A stretch of DNA of 64,000 bases from Treponema sp. OMZ 787. Lineage in GTDB: Bacteria; Spirochaetota; Spirochaetia; Treponematales; Treponemataceae. The stretch is taken from contig NZ_CP051198.1 in the NCBI RefSeq assembly GCF_024181225.1, forward strand, positions 2,692,919 to 2,756,918. Direction: 5' to 3'. Of this stretch, positions 26,162-35,000 are shown in pieces; within the stretch, counting starts at the first letter, position 1, and every line of letters starts with the position of its first letter. Both the position numbers and the translations under genes were made by a program. Under the pieces are notes generated by a model. It was not told the origin of the DNA and did not search any database. It saw only the letters and a list, made by a program, of their open reading frames with translations.

Positions 26162-27028
26162 ATGAATACCGCTAACAGAAAATACAAGGATTCGGTCTTC
26201 GTCGACCTTTTCAGTGAAGATGAAAAGGCAAAAGAAAACTTTTTATCTCTTTACAACGCCTTACACGGTACAAACTTGCCACTGTCTTGTCCTGTGGAAA
26301 ACATAAGGCTTGACAATGTTATGTACATGAACATAGTAAACGATGTGTCCTGTCTTGTAGATAATAAAATCATAGTTCTTGCTGAACACCAGTCAACCAT
26401 CAACGAAAATATGCCCTTACGCTTTTTACAATATATAGCAAGACTCTATGAAAAGCTTCAAACCCCAACAGACAGATATTTACGAAAACTGTCAAAAATA
26501 CCTACTCCGGAGTTTTATGTCTTTTACAACGGCAAAGAAGAATATCCTGAAACTACAACTCTCAAACTTTCCGATGCTTTTATGACAAAGTCCGACTCTC
26601 AACCACTGGAGCTGACGGTAAAAGTATTTAACATAAACAAAAACAAGGGAGCAGAATTATTAACCCGCTGTAAACCGCTGGAAGAATACAGCCTATTTGT
26701 TGAAGAAGCGAGAATCCAAACTCAGCTCGACTCTGAAAACGGATTTACCAATGCGGTAAAGATATGTATAGAAAAGGGAATCTTAAAAGACTACCTACTA
26801 CGAAAATCAAAGGAGGTAATCAATATGTTAGTAGCAGAATATGATTATGATACGGATATAGCTGTGCAAAGACAAGAAAGCCTAATGATTGGTATCGAAC
26901 AAGGTATATCTCAGGGTGCTTACCAAACAAAACTTGAAACCGCTAGGCTGATGAAACTAAAGAACTTTGATATAGTTGTGATTAAAGAAATATCTGGATT
27001 ATCTGAACTTGAGATCAAAAACCTTTAG
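26162..27028 (+). CDS. Rpn-family PD-(D/E)XK nuclease/putative transposase, copy A
   Basis: 288 aa. The N-terminal half has the family pattern: KDSVFVDLFSED, FLSLYNALHGT, and the nuclease core with the ExQ signature in VLAEHQSTINENMPLR, near LQYIARLYE. The C-terminal tail is charged with a GIEQGISQGAYQ stretch, probably a coiled coil. Rpn proteins promote RecA-independent recombination or act in phage defence; the role here is unknown. The first 80 or so bases are nearly identical to copy B at 27485. GGAGGG lies 6 bases before ATG 26162; an earlier ATG overlaps it. Confidence 0.88.
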   Translation: MNTANRKYKDSVFVDLFSEDEKAKENFLSLYNALHGTNLPLSCPVENIRLDNVMYMNIVNDVSCLVDNKIIVLAEHQSTINENMPLRFLQYIARLYEKLQTPTDRYLRKLSKIPTPEFYVFYNGKEEYPETTTLKLSDAFMTKSDSQPLELTVKVFNINKNKGAELLTRCKPLEEYSLFVEEARIQTQLDSENGFTNAVKICIEKGILKDYLLRKSKEVINMLVAEYDYDTDIAVQRQESLMIGIEQGISQGAYQTKLETARLMKLKNFDIVVIKEISGLSELEIKNL

Positions 27029-27034
27029 AAATCT

Positions 27035-27322
27035 TTGGTATTGAATATGTTACTAGCCGAATATGATTATGAAACCGATATAGCCGTGCAACGGGCAGAA
27101 GAGCGTGAAACAGCCTTTGCCGAAGGTATCGAACAAGGTATCGAACGAGGAATTGAACAAGGTATCGAACAAGGTATCGAACAAGGTATTGAACAAGGTT
27201 TTACAAAAGGTTCTTACCAAAAAGCTCTTGAAACGGCCAAAAACTTAACCGAAATGGGTTTTGCCGTAGAAGCCATTGCAAAGGCTACCGGCCTAACCAT
27301 TGAAGAAATAGAGGCCTTATAA
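27035..27322 (+). pseudogene. Orphan 3' fragment of an Rpn-family gene
   Basis: Immediately after copy A comes a 95-codon fragment equal to the C-terminus of copy B: LLAEYDYETDIAVQRAEERETAFAEG, six GIEQ-type repeats, then the same end. It lacks the nuclease half and has no start or ribosome site of its own. It is most simply explained by unequal recombination between tandem copies. Confidence 0.88.
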
Positions 27323-27420
27323 AAACGTATTACAAAGCCTCCCCCCAAACCCTTTTTCCGTTCTTCGTACTCTTCGCGGTTAAGCAAATACCTCGAAAAT
27401 TAACCGCAAGGGGCACAAAG
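27039..27420 (+). repeat. Long direct repeat with 28138-28508
   Basis: About 370-380 bases, nearly identical, covering the GIEQ tandem region, the rest of the gene end and the intergenic sequence beyond. The copies differ mainly by one 12-base GIEQ unit and scattered point changes. Confidence 0.92.
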
Positions 27421-27484
27421 AGCGCCAATGATAATTGAAAAACCCCCTAGTATATGCTATAATGTAACCGCTAGGGGGATAACC

Positions 27485-28411
27485 ATGAATACCGCTAACA
27501 GAAAATACAAGGATTCGGTCTTCGTCGACCTTTTCAGTGAAGATGAAAAGGCAAAAGAAAATTTCTTATCTCTATATAATGCTTTGCATGGTACGGAGCT
27601 GAAAGATACAGCTCAGCTGAAAAACATCAGGCTTGATCAGGTTTTATATATGTCATTTTACAATGATGTATCTTATCTTGTGGATAATAAAATTATAGTC
27701 CTTGCAGAACATCAATCGACAATAAACCCGAATATGCCTTTACGCTGTCTTGAATATGTCAGCCGCCTTTATGAAGCACTCTTTGAATCAAAAGAAAAAT
27801 ACAGCCGTAAACTATTAAATATTCCGACACCTGAGTTCTATGTCTTTTACAATGGCGAAGAAACCTATCCTTCAAATAAAACTCTTAGACTCTCTGATGC
27901 TTTTATAGAAAAGACAGAGGTATCATCTCTTGAATTGACTGTTAAGGTAATAAATATAAATAAGCAAAACGGTCATCCGATACTTGAAAACTGCAAAATG
28001 ATGTATGAATATACTGTCTTTGTAGAAACAGTAAGAAGATGGAAGAAAACTGATCCTCAAAACAGTTTTCAAAAAGCCATTGAGGAGTGTATAGCAAACA
28101 ATATTTTGAGAAACTATCTAACACGCAAGACCAAGGAGGTATTGAATATGTTACTAGCCGAATATGATTATGAAACCGATATAGCCGTACAACGGGCAGA
28201 AGAGCGTGAAACAGCCTTTGCCGAAGGTATCGAACAAGGTTTTGAACAAGGTATTGAACAAGGTATCGAACGAGGAATTGAACAAGGTTTTACAAAAGGT
28301 TCTTACCAAAAAGCTCTTGAAACGGCCAAAAACTTAACCGAAATGGGTTTTGCCGTAGAAGCCATTGCAAAGGCTACCGGCCTAACCATTGAAGAAATAG
28401 AGGCCTTATAA
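27485..28411 (+). CDS. Rpn-family PD-(D/E)XK nuclease/putative transposase, copy B
   Basis: 308 aa, beginning at ATG 27485 after AGGGGG and 6 bases. The core motifs match copy A (FVDLFSED, VLAEHQSTINPNMPLR), but the middle has diverged (for example the EYTVFVETVRRWKK segment). The tail carries five GIEQ-like repeats, probably a coiled coil for oligomerisation. The fragment just upstream has six, so the number varies. Such tail repeats are usual in this family. Probably mobile or defence-related, but no terminal repeats or target duplications identify it as a transposon. Confidence 0.88.
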   Translation: MNTANRKYKDSVFVDLFSEDEKAKENFLSLYNALHGTELKDTAQLKNIRLDQVLYMSFYNDVSYLVDNKIIVLAEHQSTINPNMPLRCLEYVSRLYEALFESKEKYSRKLLNIPTPEFYVFYNGEETYPSNKTLRLSDAFIEKTEVSSLELTVKVININKQNGHPILENCKMMYEYTVFVETVRRWKKTDPQNSFQKAIEECIANNILRNYLTRKTKEVLNMLLAEYDYETDIAVQRAEERETAFAEGIEQGFEQGIEQGIERGIEQGFTKGSYQKALETAKNLTEMGFAVEAIAKATGLTIEEIEAL

Positions 28412-28490
28412 AAACGTATTACAAAGCCTCCCCCCAAACCCTTTTTCCGTTCTTCTTACTCTTCGCGGTTAAACAAATACCTCGAAAATT

Positions 28491-28604
28491 AACCGCAAGG
28501 GGCACAAAGCGTTGAGCTAACGCTCAACTTCGCTAAAGATAATTAAAGAATATCTTACAAAGACTACCTCAAATTTCTTTGAGCCCTTAGCGTGCCCTGC
28601 GGTT
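28491..28604. repeat. Dispersed palindromic repeat, Rpn 3' flank
   Basis: AACCGCAAGGGGCAC at 28491 pairs with the complementary GTGCCCTGCGGTT near 28592-28604, with an inner GCGTTGAGC/GCTCAAC stem. Related copies lie at 27402-27420 (partial) and 41457-41514. It looks like a REP-type intergenic element. Confidence 0.7.
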
Positions 28605-28607
28605 AAA

Positions 28608-28647
28608 CAAAAAAAATCCCCCGCCGGATAACCCGACAGGGGGATTA
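28608..28647 (-). terminator. Terminator of the giant-protein operon
   Basis: On the minus strand a GC-rich stem (about 28617-28646, arms AATCCCCC and GGGGGATT) is followed by eight T residues. It can also work rightward for Rpn copy B. Confidence 0.88.
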
Positions 28648-28667
28648 AATTTTACCTTACAAAAGAC

Positions 28668-31600
28668 CTACTCGCCTATGAACTTTACAGCCCTGTATTT
28701 ATCGCCCGGTGTATAACCGACAGCCGCTTTCCAGTCTGTTACAGTTGAAGGTGCTACCGCTATACAGGTGCGCACATTAGAAGAACGATACTGCATTGCA
28801 GCGGTCATAACATTCCATGCACCCTTTGTTTTTGGCGTACCGTCAGCGTTCCATTCGGTTACAAGGTGAGCGTCGTAACGGGCAATGCGGATACCGTCAT
28901 ACGCATTGATCTTGCTAAGATAGGAGATATAAGGTGTCGTACCCTCAAGCGTAATATCTGCCCATGCACCGAAATCGTCTACTACGGAGCTCGTGCCAAA
29001 GGTATATGCATCAGTTGCCGTCATATTCGTTGTATCTTTGTGGGTGTTCGTAGACTTTACATAACAAAGCTGTCCCCTTATATTACGGAAGGCTATATGC
29101 AAATATCCTTCCGTGTCAAATTTTGCGGTAAAGTAGCCTTCGGCAAGTCCTTCATTTGGATCGTTGGGAGGAAGAACTTTTTTAACCTTCCAATCAATCG
29201 CAGCCATCGGTATAGCCTTATCGGCACGGGCAATACGCAAGGTTCCCGTATCGACATCAGCATAGACCACAACCGCACGGTCTTTAGCATCCAAAGCAAT
29301 GGAAGAATATTCGGCAGTGCTCCCTGCTCGCGTAATACCGTCAAACTGTCCGGCCGGGAGAACAACGGAATTGCCTCCTGTATACAGTTGCGTATCATGG
29401 GTATCCGATGCTCCGTCTATATTAATCCAAGGACGTTCATGGTTTGCATTTCCTGTTGCATTATGGGCAACAGTCGAGTATTTAACCGACTTGGTATCAC
29501 GGTCGTAATAGGTAATATTAATTTGGTCATTAGTACCACGTGCCAGTCTCGGTGAGCCAAATTGCTGCAGCATGGGCTCGTGATAATATAACTCAAAACG
29601 GTGGGCTTTATGGCCACTATATATAATTGGAGCTTCCGGAGTATAACAATACAAACCTCCAGCGTAATTTGCACTAGAAGTGAAACTAGTACCTGATACG
29701 TAATTTGCTGCATATAAAACATTTACCGTATCAGCAGTGCCAATATATATAGCGGTTTCTTCGGATGGATCGTAAATACTAAATATTTTAGTAGGCGTTA
29801 GGTCTCCAAGTTTTGAATAATAAGTCGAAGAATCCGAATAGCTACTGAATGAAACAAACAAGTCTCCGTTTGATCCCATCGCCATAGCAGGATGTATAGG
29901 ATTTTTACTTCCCGGGAACTCATCATTATCATTCCAGACATGTATCGTAATATCATCAGTCCAATACTTAGTTTCGGGCTTATTCTCCTGTGCCTGCTTG
30001 TTATACGGCTTACTGTTGTTGGTCGAGTTGTTAATAGCTTCTATACTGTTTGCGGTAATTTCAACCTTACCGGATTTTGCAGTAGTGGGAAGAGTAAAAG
30101 TACCTCCGGATACGGATACAGCAGTTGTCTCACCGGGTACAGAAGCCGTTACAGTTCCCGTCAGATTAAAGCCTTCTACCGTTACAGTGTCGCCGCGTAA
30201 AAGGTTGTAGGCACCGGAACTTGAGCGGTGTGTGTTATACTTAGTCGGACGTTTAATGGCCGTAATATACGGCACCACATCCACCTGCCGCGTTTCAGAT
30301 ACGGTATGATCGGATTTTCCGCTTGCATCTTTTACGGTTATCTTAATTGTTTTATCCAAACCGACACCGTCTGCTATCTTTGAGCTGTTCCAGTCAAGCT
30401 GCCATTGAAGTGTATGTCCGCTTTCAAGATCAAATGTGGAGCTTGTAACGGTAAAGAGCCAGCCCTTGGCAGTAAAGAAATCATTTCTTTTCTTAATATA
30501 TTCCTTATACTTATCCTGCTCAGTAGTAGCAGCTGTCGAATCCGGCTTGGGCACATAATTGGGATTATAGGCATCAGTACCTTCACCGACATCCTTAAAC
30601 GTACCGTTAGAAGCATTATATTCGGTCAGCTTTGTTTCCGTACCGCTTGCAGCACCGCTTATTCCGCTAAAGGTAAAGCCGGTAATTTGTCCTAAAATCT
30701 CCTTAATAACCTGATCATCATGGGCGGTTCCTCTAATGCTTATCTTACCTGAAACCTTGTCATCCTTATCCATAACTCCCGTTCCCGAATCGGTAAAAGA
30801 GGAAGTTAAATCGTCTTTTATTTCGATATGACCGTTTGCCCTGCTGTTTTGATACAGGGAGTTATCGTTTTCACCTTTCCAATAGAAGGGCAATATAGCC
30901 GGAACAGGGGGCTTCTCATCAATGGCTTCAAACAGCGTTTTTATCGTAATTTTTGCAAAGGCCGATGCCTGCACCGTATTGACACCGTTAGCCTTATCCC
31001 AAATCTCCAGTGTAATTGTCTTAGCCGTTCCGCCCGAATTACCTATCGTTGTTAAATCGGTTTCAGTCAATGCAATTTCTTTGTCTGCCGGAAGGTCTCT
31101 AAACGAATGTAACTCTGTACTTCCACCCAAAAGCTTATAGATAAGACTACCTTCTCCGCCGGTAAAATCAACCTTGATTTTGGAATACGCCTTATCTTTA
31201 AAGGCAAATTTACTGCTTACAAAGTCAAGGGTTGAATCTCTTTTTGCAGCAGTTGCCTGATCTGTTGTTTCAGTCAATGCTTTATTCGTATCAGAGTTGG
31301 CAAATGTCTTTTCAATACCGCCTATTTTTGTTTTAAGCGTTACCGTGCTTACCTTTATGGGCTTATTTTTTACCGTAACCGGAATGTCTGCAATTTGATA
31401 GGTATTGCCGCTTGCGTCGGTAATTTGATACTGCAGAGTTCCGTCTCCGTCAGGAAGCAAACGTAAATCAATACTGTCGGACCAGAGAACCTGACCGCCG
31501 AGCTGTTTTGAGATTTTGGTTCCGCTAATGACCGCCTCTGCCGAAGATACCATTCCGACTGTTACCTTTGCCTTTACTTCTTTTATACCCGAGCCGTCAT

Positions 31601-34600
31601 CGTTTGCAACACCGTGTATAACCCAGGGGCTCGCATTACCGGCTCCCGTATTGTGAATAAGGGTTTGCTTTTTGTACAGTATATAATTATAGGATCCTGC
31701 ACTCGAAAGAGACGGAGAAAATTCAACCTTGGAAGTGTCTACGCTTGTTATCTTAACAGGTGTATTTCCTATAAGGATTCCCAAATCATTTATATTTCCG
31801 CCGCCCGTTGTATAATCGGTTACCTCACTTACAATTGCGGTGTCGTTTGTTGAACCGGTTCCAAATTTTGTGTTATTTATGAGTATGTGTTCCCCGAAGC
31901 TGCCGGAAGGAGCAACGGTATCAAAACGGAATTCGAAGTCATTGCTCGTATGAAAATTTTTATCCGTGTTTTCGACTATTTGTATCTCTATTTTTAATTT
32001 ACCTTCGGCATCAGCGGGAATGCTCTGCAAATTATCTATGGGAATAGTCAGATTATACCCGCTCTCACCGTTTGCGGAAAAAGATGAAAGCCAATCAGAG
32101 GGTATGTCTGTCCACGTATCTGCAGGCAAACCGCTTTTTAAATGGTTTAAGTATTTAGAGCGTATTTCCATCTTCTTTAAGCCCGAGCCGTCGGCAAGCT
32201 GTGCCTTAAGTATGTTCCCGTTTCCTACCCACATATTGCTTTCATATCTTTCAATAACGGAGCCTTTGACGATCACGACATTACGTATAATAGGAGTATC
32301 TTTATCGATAGTTATTGTACGCGTTTCCGACCAGTTACCTTCCGTAGTACCATCTGTGTGTTTTCCGCGCAGCCTATAATAGACAGTATGGCTGGTAGCA
32401 CTACCGGTAGGGTTAAACTGCCCGTCTTTGTTTATTTCAAGACTCCATCCGCTGCTTGCAGAATAGGTTACAGGCTGTCCGCCGCCGGCTTGCCAGTCAC
32501 TTATATACCCGGCAGGAGAACCGTCGGTACCGAATTTTCCGTCATCACCGCCGCTAAAAGCACCGCTCTTGGAAAATTGTATATACACCTGTCCTACTGC
32601 AACAGGGCCGCCCTTGGGAGCACTTGCGGTACCGAAAAGCTGTATCATACCTCCGGTTGTTATACCGTTTCTTGGTGCAAGAATCTTCACAACAGGCTTT
32701 TTCCCGTCCTTGTCAAAAAGAATGTGCAGGGTACTGACAGCCTTATTACCTATTGTATCTTCGGTAAGAATATATACCGGAATCTTATAGTAGCCGGAGG
32801 TCTCCTCCGTACCGTAGTTTGCCGCCGCCGAACCTATTGTATCGAGATTGTAGGTAAAATTCCATGAACCTGTTGTAGATTGAACCATATTCTGCCAGCC
32901 GGTCACTCCTCCTATGGCGGTATCTATTGTAGGAGTGGGGTCGGTGTTTTTCACTATCATCCACTTGGTTTTGTCGGGGTCTACACCGGCATAGCTATCG
33001 GTAATGGTTCCTCTTATAGTTATTATACCTACTTGAGGATCATTAATATCCGGATAGTTCAGTGTTACCGTCGGTGCGGATTTGTCTACTTTAAACTTTG
33101 TCTCCGTATTGTCCTGACCGCCGCCGGAACCTTTACGGGCAAAAAACCGAATTGTGTTCTCTCCATCATCCAAATCGTCAATCGATACATTGTCATTAAA
33201 ATAGAGTGAAGGCTTTTCGGATGTGTTTTTCAAAACCTTGCCGGCAGCCTCATATGCCGAAAGATTATTTGTATCTACCTCTTTTTTTGTATCATAATAG
33301 ACCTTTGCATTTTCATCCAAACCGGTAATATCGGCTTCGACTCTAAAGGCTTTATTTTTATATCCTTCAATGCTGATGGGACGGATTCTCGGGCCGCTTG
33401 CATTTTCAAGAAATTTGATAATATATACACCGCCATTTATCGCACCGGAATCATCATAAGCAGTAAAAGTATTACCCGGTTTGTCGATATCGGTTCCTTT
33501 CACTTTTACAAGATATTTTCCCTCCTTAAAGCCGCTCGGAAGAGTACATTTAACACGAAGGACACCTTGCTGTACAGACACTGCAGCATCCACATCCGCC
33601 TGAGAATTAAAGGACGAAAATTTAATCAAACTTGTAGAAGTGAGATTTGCATAATCTACCGGATTATCCGGCGAATTGTTGTCTGGTATCGCGCTGCCCT
33701 CCTTAAAACTGTCAACTTCAGTCCCGTTGCCGTTCCATTTTAGAAGAACAATTTCTATATTACTTGCCTTTATATCTTCAAGGGAGGTACTTTTTACCAG
33801 AGGTGTATCGTCCTTGTTGCGCATCAACTCTACAATAATAGAGGTTGTAACATCGCTCTTAAAAAGAATTGAAGATGCATTATCAGGGTTTAAAGACGCT
33901 ATAAGTAAATTCTCTATGTTTACCACTGTAAAACCGGGCGATTTTCTCGGATCCAGTCTGAACGTGGTATAGTATTCGGTCATTTTGGTCATTGATTTTT
34001 GAAGAGCCGACAAAGCCTCCTTATCACCTCGCAGTCTTCGTATATTTTCATTATGGTCACCCTGTCCTTCACCGCGTTTTCCAGCAATATAATCGCTTAT
34101 CACCTCGGCGGTATATCCCTTCCTCAAAACATCAGCATATATCGCATCTCTTAAATAATACCATTCGGCCTTGTTACCGAGGGAAGCACTTGCTCCGCCT
34201 TTAAATTCGCGGGCGTTGTCATATAAATACATATGAGATTTAAAGGGTTTTAACGGATCGGCATTGTTTTCACTGTTATAAATTGCACCGGTTTTTTCAT
34301 CTTCGAATTTTGCAATTTGAGCGTTTATGTTTTTACTTACAAACATACCCGTTAAATTTATGTTTTTATCGGGAACAGACACCTGAAGTTTTTCTACCGT
34401 ATTTTTTTCACCTACCTGTCCTACTACCGAAAAAACGGCACCGTAACTCTCTCCCGAAGAAGATGCGGGCTCAGGACCGGCTTTCGGAGCAAACGTAGAA
34501 GGTCTTGAAACAATAAACACCGGAGGAGTATTGTCTATCTTGTAAGTTTTATCTAAAAAGGCCTTTTTACCCTGCTTATCGGTAATGATGATTTTTGCTT

Positions 34601-34985
34601 CATACTCTCCATCGGGGATGGGATAAATTTTTACCAAAGGATGATCCTTTTCTGTTCCGGTAGACTTGTTATCTATCTTTATTTCCCAGTCTACATTCCC
34701 GTTTCCTGTCGGAGTAAGAGAGCCCTTAAATGGGCGTAGTTTTGCATTGGTTTCTTTATTTGTAAACACAACCGAAACATCTGCTACTTCTTCATCATCC
34801 TTTGCAGTTCCCTTTATAACAAAACTTCCCCGTATGGGTGTTTCGCCGGTATCAGGATAAGTAATTGCTCCTTCAGGACGATATATATCTACTTGACCAC
34901 CCAAAGAAGGCTTACATGTCAATAATGTAACAACAGTAAATAAACTTAATAATAATAACCTTAAATATTTTTTATTTTTTTTCAA
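28668..34985 (-). CDS. Giant Ig-like surface lipoprotein (2105 aa)
   Basis: A lipoprotein signal peptide ends at TLLTC (Cys24). Residues about 30-1600 are a chain of beta-rich Ig-like modules, marked by repeats such as IKGTAKDDEEV, TIRGTITDSYAGV and ISIRGTAHDDQVI, each about 100 residues and often opening with a proline-rich linker after DNTPPV. Residues about 1650-2090 contain recurring NGDLFVSF, SSIALDAKDRAVVVYAD and YLHIAFRN motifs that suggest a sialidase-type beta-propeller. No Cys cluster or protease motif is seen. It probably forms a long surface fibre with a binding head. It lies 15 bases after the 1556-aa gene, so the two share an operon. I do not recognise a named adhesin. Confidence 0.8.
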   Translation of the reverse strand: MKKNKKYLRLLLLSLFTVVTLLTCKPSLGGQVDIYRPEGAITYPDTGETPIRGSFVIKGTAKDDEEVADVSVVFTNKETNAKLRPFKGSLTPTGNGNVDWEIKIDNKSTGTEKDHPLVKIYPIPDGEYEAKIIITDKQGKKAFLDKTYKIDNTPPVFIVSRPSTFAPKAGPEPASSSGESYGAVFSVVGQVGEKNTVEKLQVSVPDKNINLTGMFVSKNINAQIAKFEDEKTGAIYNSENNADPLKPFKSHMYLYDNAREFKGGASASLGNKAEWYYLRDAIYADVLRKGYTAEVISDYIAGKRGEGQGDHNENIRRLRGDKEALSALQKSMTKMTEYYTTFRLDPRKSPGFTVVNIENLLIASLNPDNASSILFKSDVTTSIIVELMRNKDDTPLVKSTSLEDIKASNIEIVLLKWNGNGTEVDSFKEGSAIPDNNSPDNPVDYANLTSTSLIKFSSFNSQADVDAAVSVQQGVLRVKCTLPSGFKEGKYLVKVKGTDIDKPGNTFTAYDDSGAINGGVYIIKFLENASGPRIRPISIEGYKNKAFRVEADITGLDENAKVYYDTKKEVDTNNLSAYEAAGKVLKNTSEKPSLYFNDNVSIDDLDDGENTIRFFARKGSGGGQDNTETKFKVDKSAPTVTLNYPDINDPQVGIITIRGTITDSYAGVDPDKTKWMIVKNTDPTPTIDTAIGGVTGWQNMVQSTTGSWNFTYNLDTIGSAAANYGTEETSGYYKIPVYILTEDTIGNKAVSTLHILFDKDGKKPVVKILAPRNGITTGGMIQLFGTASAPKGGPVAVGQVYIQFSKSGAFSGGDDGKFGTDGSPAGYISDWQAGGGQPVTYSASSGWSLEINKDGQFNPTGSATSHTVYYRLRGKHTDGTTEGNWSETRTITIDKDTPIIRNVVIVKGSVIERYESNMWVGNGNILKAQLADGSGLKKMEIRSKYLNHLKSGLPADTWTDIPSDWLSSFSANGESGYNLTIPIDNLQSIPADAEGKLKIEIQIVENTDKNFHTSNDFEFRFDTVAPSGSFGEHILINNTKFGTGSTNDTAIVSEVTDYTTGGGNINDLGILIGNTPVKITSVDTSKVEFSPSLSSAGSYNYILYKKQTLIHNTGAGNASPWVIHGVANDDGSGIKEVKAKVTVGMVSSAEAVISGTKISKQLGGQVLWSDSIDLRLLPDGDGTLQYQITDASGNTYQIADIPVTVKNKPIKVSTVTLKTKIGGIEKTFANSDTNKALTETTDQATAAKRDSTLDFVSSKFAFKDKAYSKIKVDFTGGEGSLIYKLLGGSTELHSFRDLPADKEIALTETDLTTIGNSGGTAKTITLEIWDKANGVNTVQASAFAKITIKTLFEAIDEKPPVPAILPFYWKGENDNSLYQNSRANGHIEIKDDLTSSFTDSGTGVMDKDDKVSGKISIRGTAHDDQVIKEILGQITGFTFSGISGAASGTETKLTEYNASNGTFKDVGEGTDAYNPNYVPKPDSTAATTEQDKYKEYIKKRNDFFTAKGWLFTVTSSTFDLESGHTLQWQLDWNSSKIADGVGLDKTIKITVKDASGKSDHTVSETRQVDVVPYITAIKRPTKYNTHRSSSGAYNLLRGDTVTVEGFNLTGTVTASVPGETTAVSVSGGTFTLPTTAKSGKVEITANSIEAINNSTNNSKPYNKQAQENKPETKYWTDDITIHVWNDNDEFPGSKNPIHPAMAMGSNGDLFVSFSSYSDSSTYYSKLGDLTPTKIFSIYDPSEETAIYIGTADTVNVLYAANYVSGTSFTSSANYAGGLYCYTPEAPIIYSGHKAHRFELYYHEPMLQQFGSPRLARGTNDQINITYYDRDTKSVKYSTVAHNATGNANHERPWINIDGASDTHDTQLYTGGNSVVLPAGQFDGITRAGSTAEYSSIALDAKDRAVVVYADVDTGTLRIARADKAIPMAAIDWKVKKVLPPNDPNEGLAEGYFTAKFDTEGYLHIAFRNIRGQLCYVKSTNTHKDTTNMTATDAYTFGTSSVVDDFGAWADITLEGTTPYISYLSKINAYDGIRIARYDAHLVTEWNADGTPKTKGAWNVMTAAMQYRSSNVRTCIAVAPSTVTDWKAAVGYTPGDKYRAVKFIGE

Positions 34986-35000
34986 TTTCTTCCCCTAACT

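Noticed and set aside
27128..27215. Short tandem repeats resembling a CRISPR-like array
   Set aside because: They are in-frame 12-base GIEQ codon repeats with no spacers; they belong to the Rpn tail.
28866..29555. 229-codon plus-strand frame
   Set aside because: Antisense shadow of the 2105-aa lipoprotein gene; no ribosome site.
32358..32867. 169-codon plus-strand frame
   Set aside because: Antisense shadow within the same giant gene.
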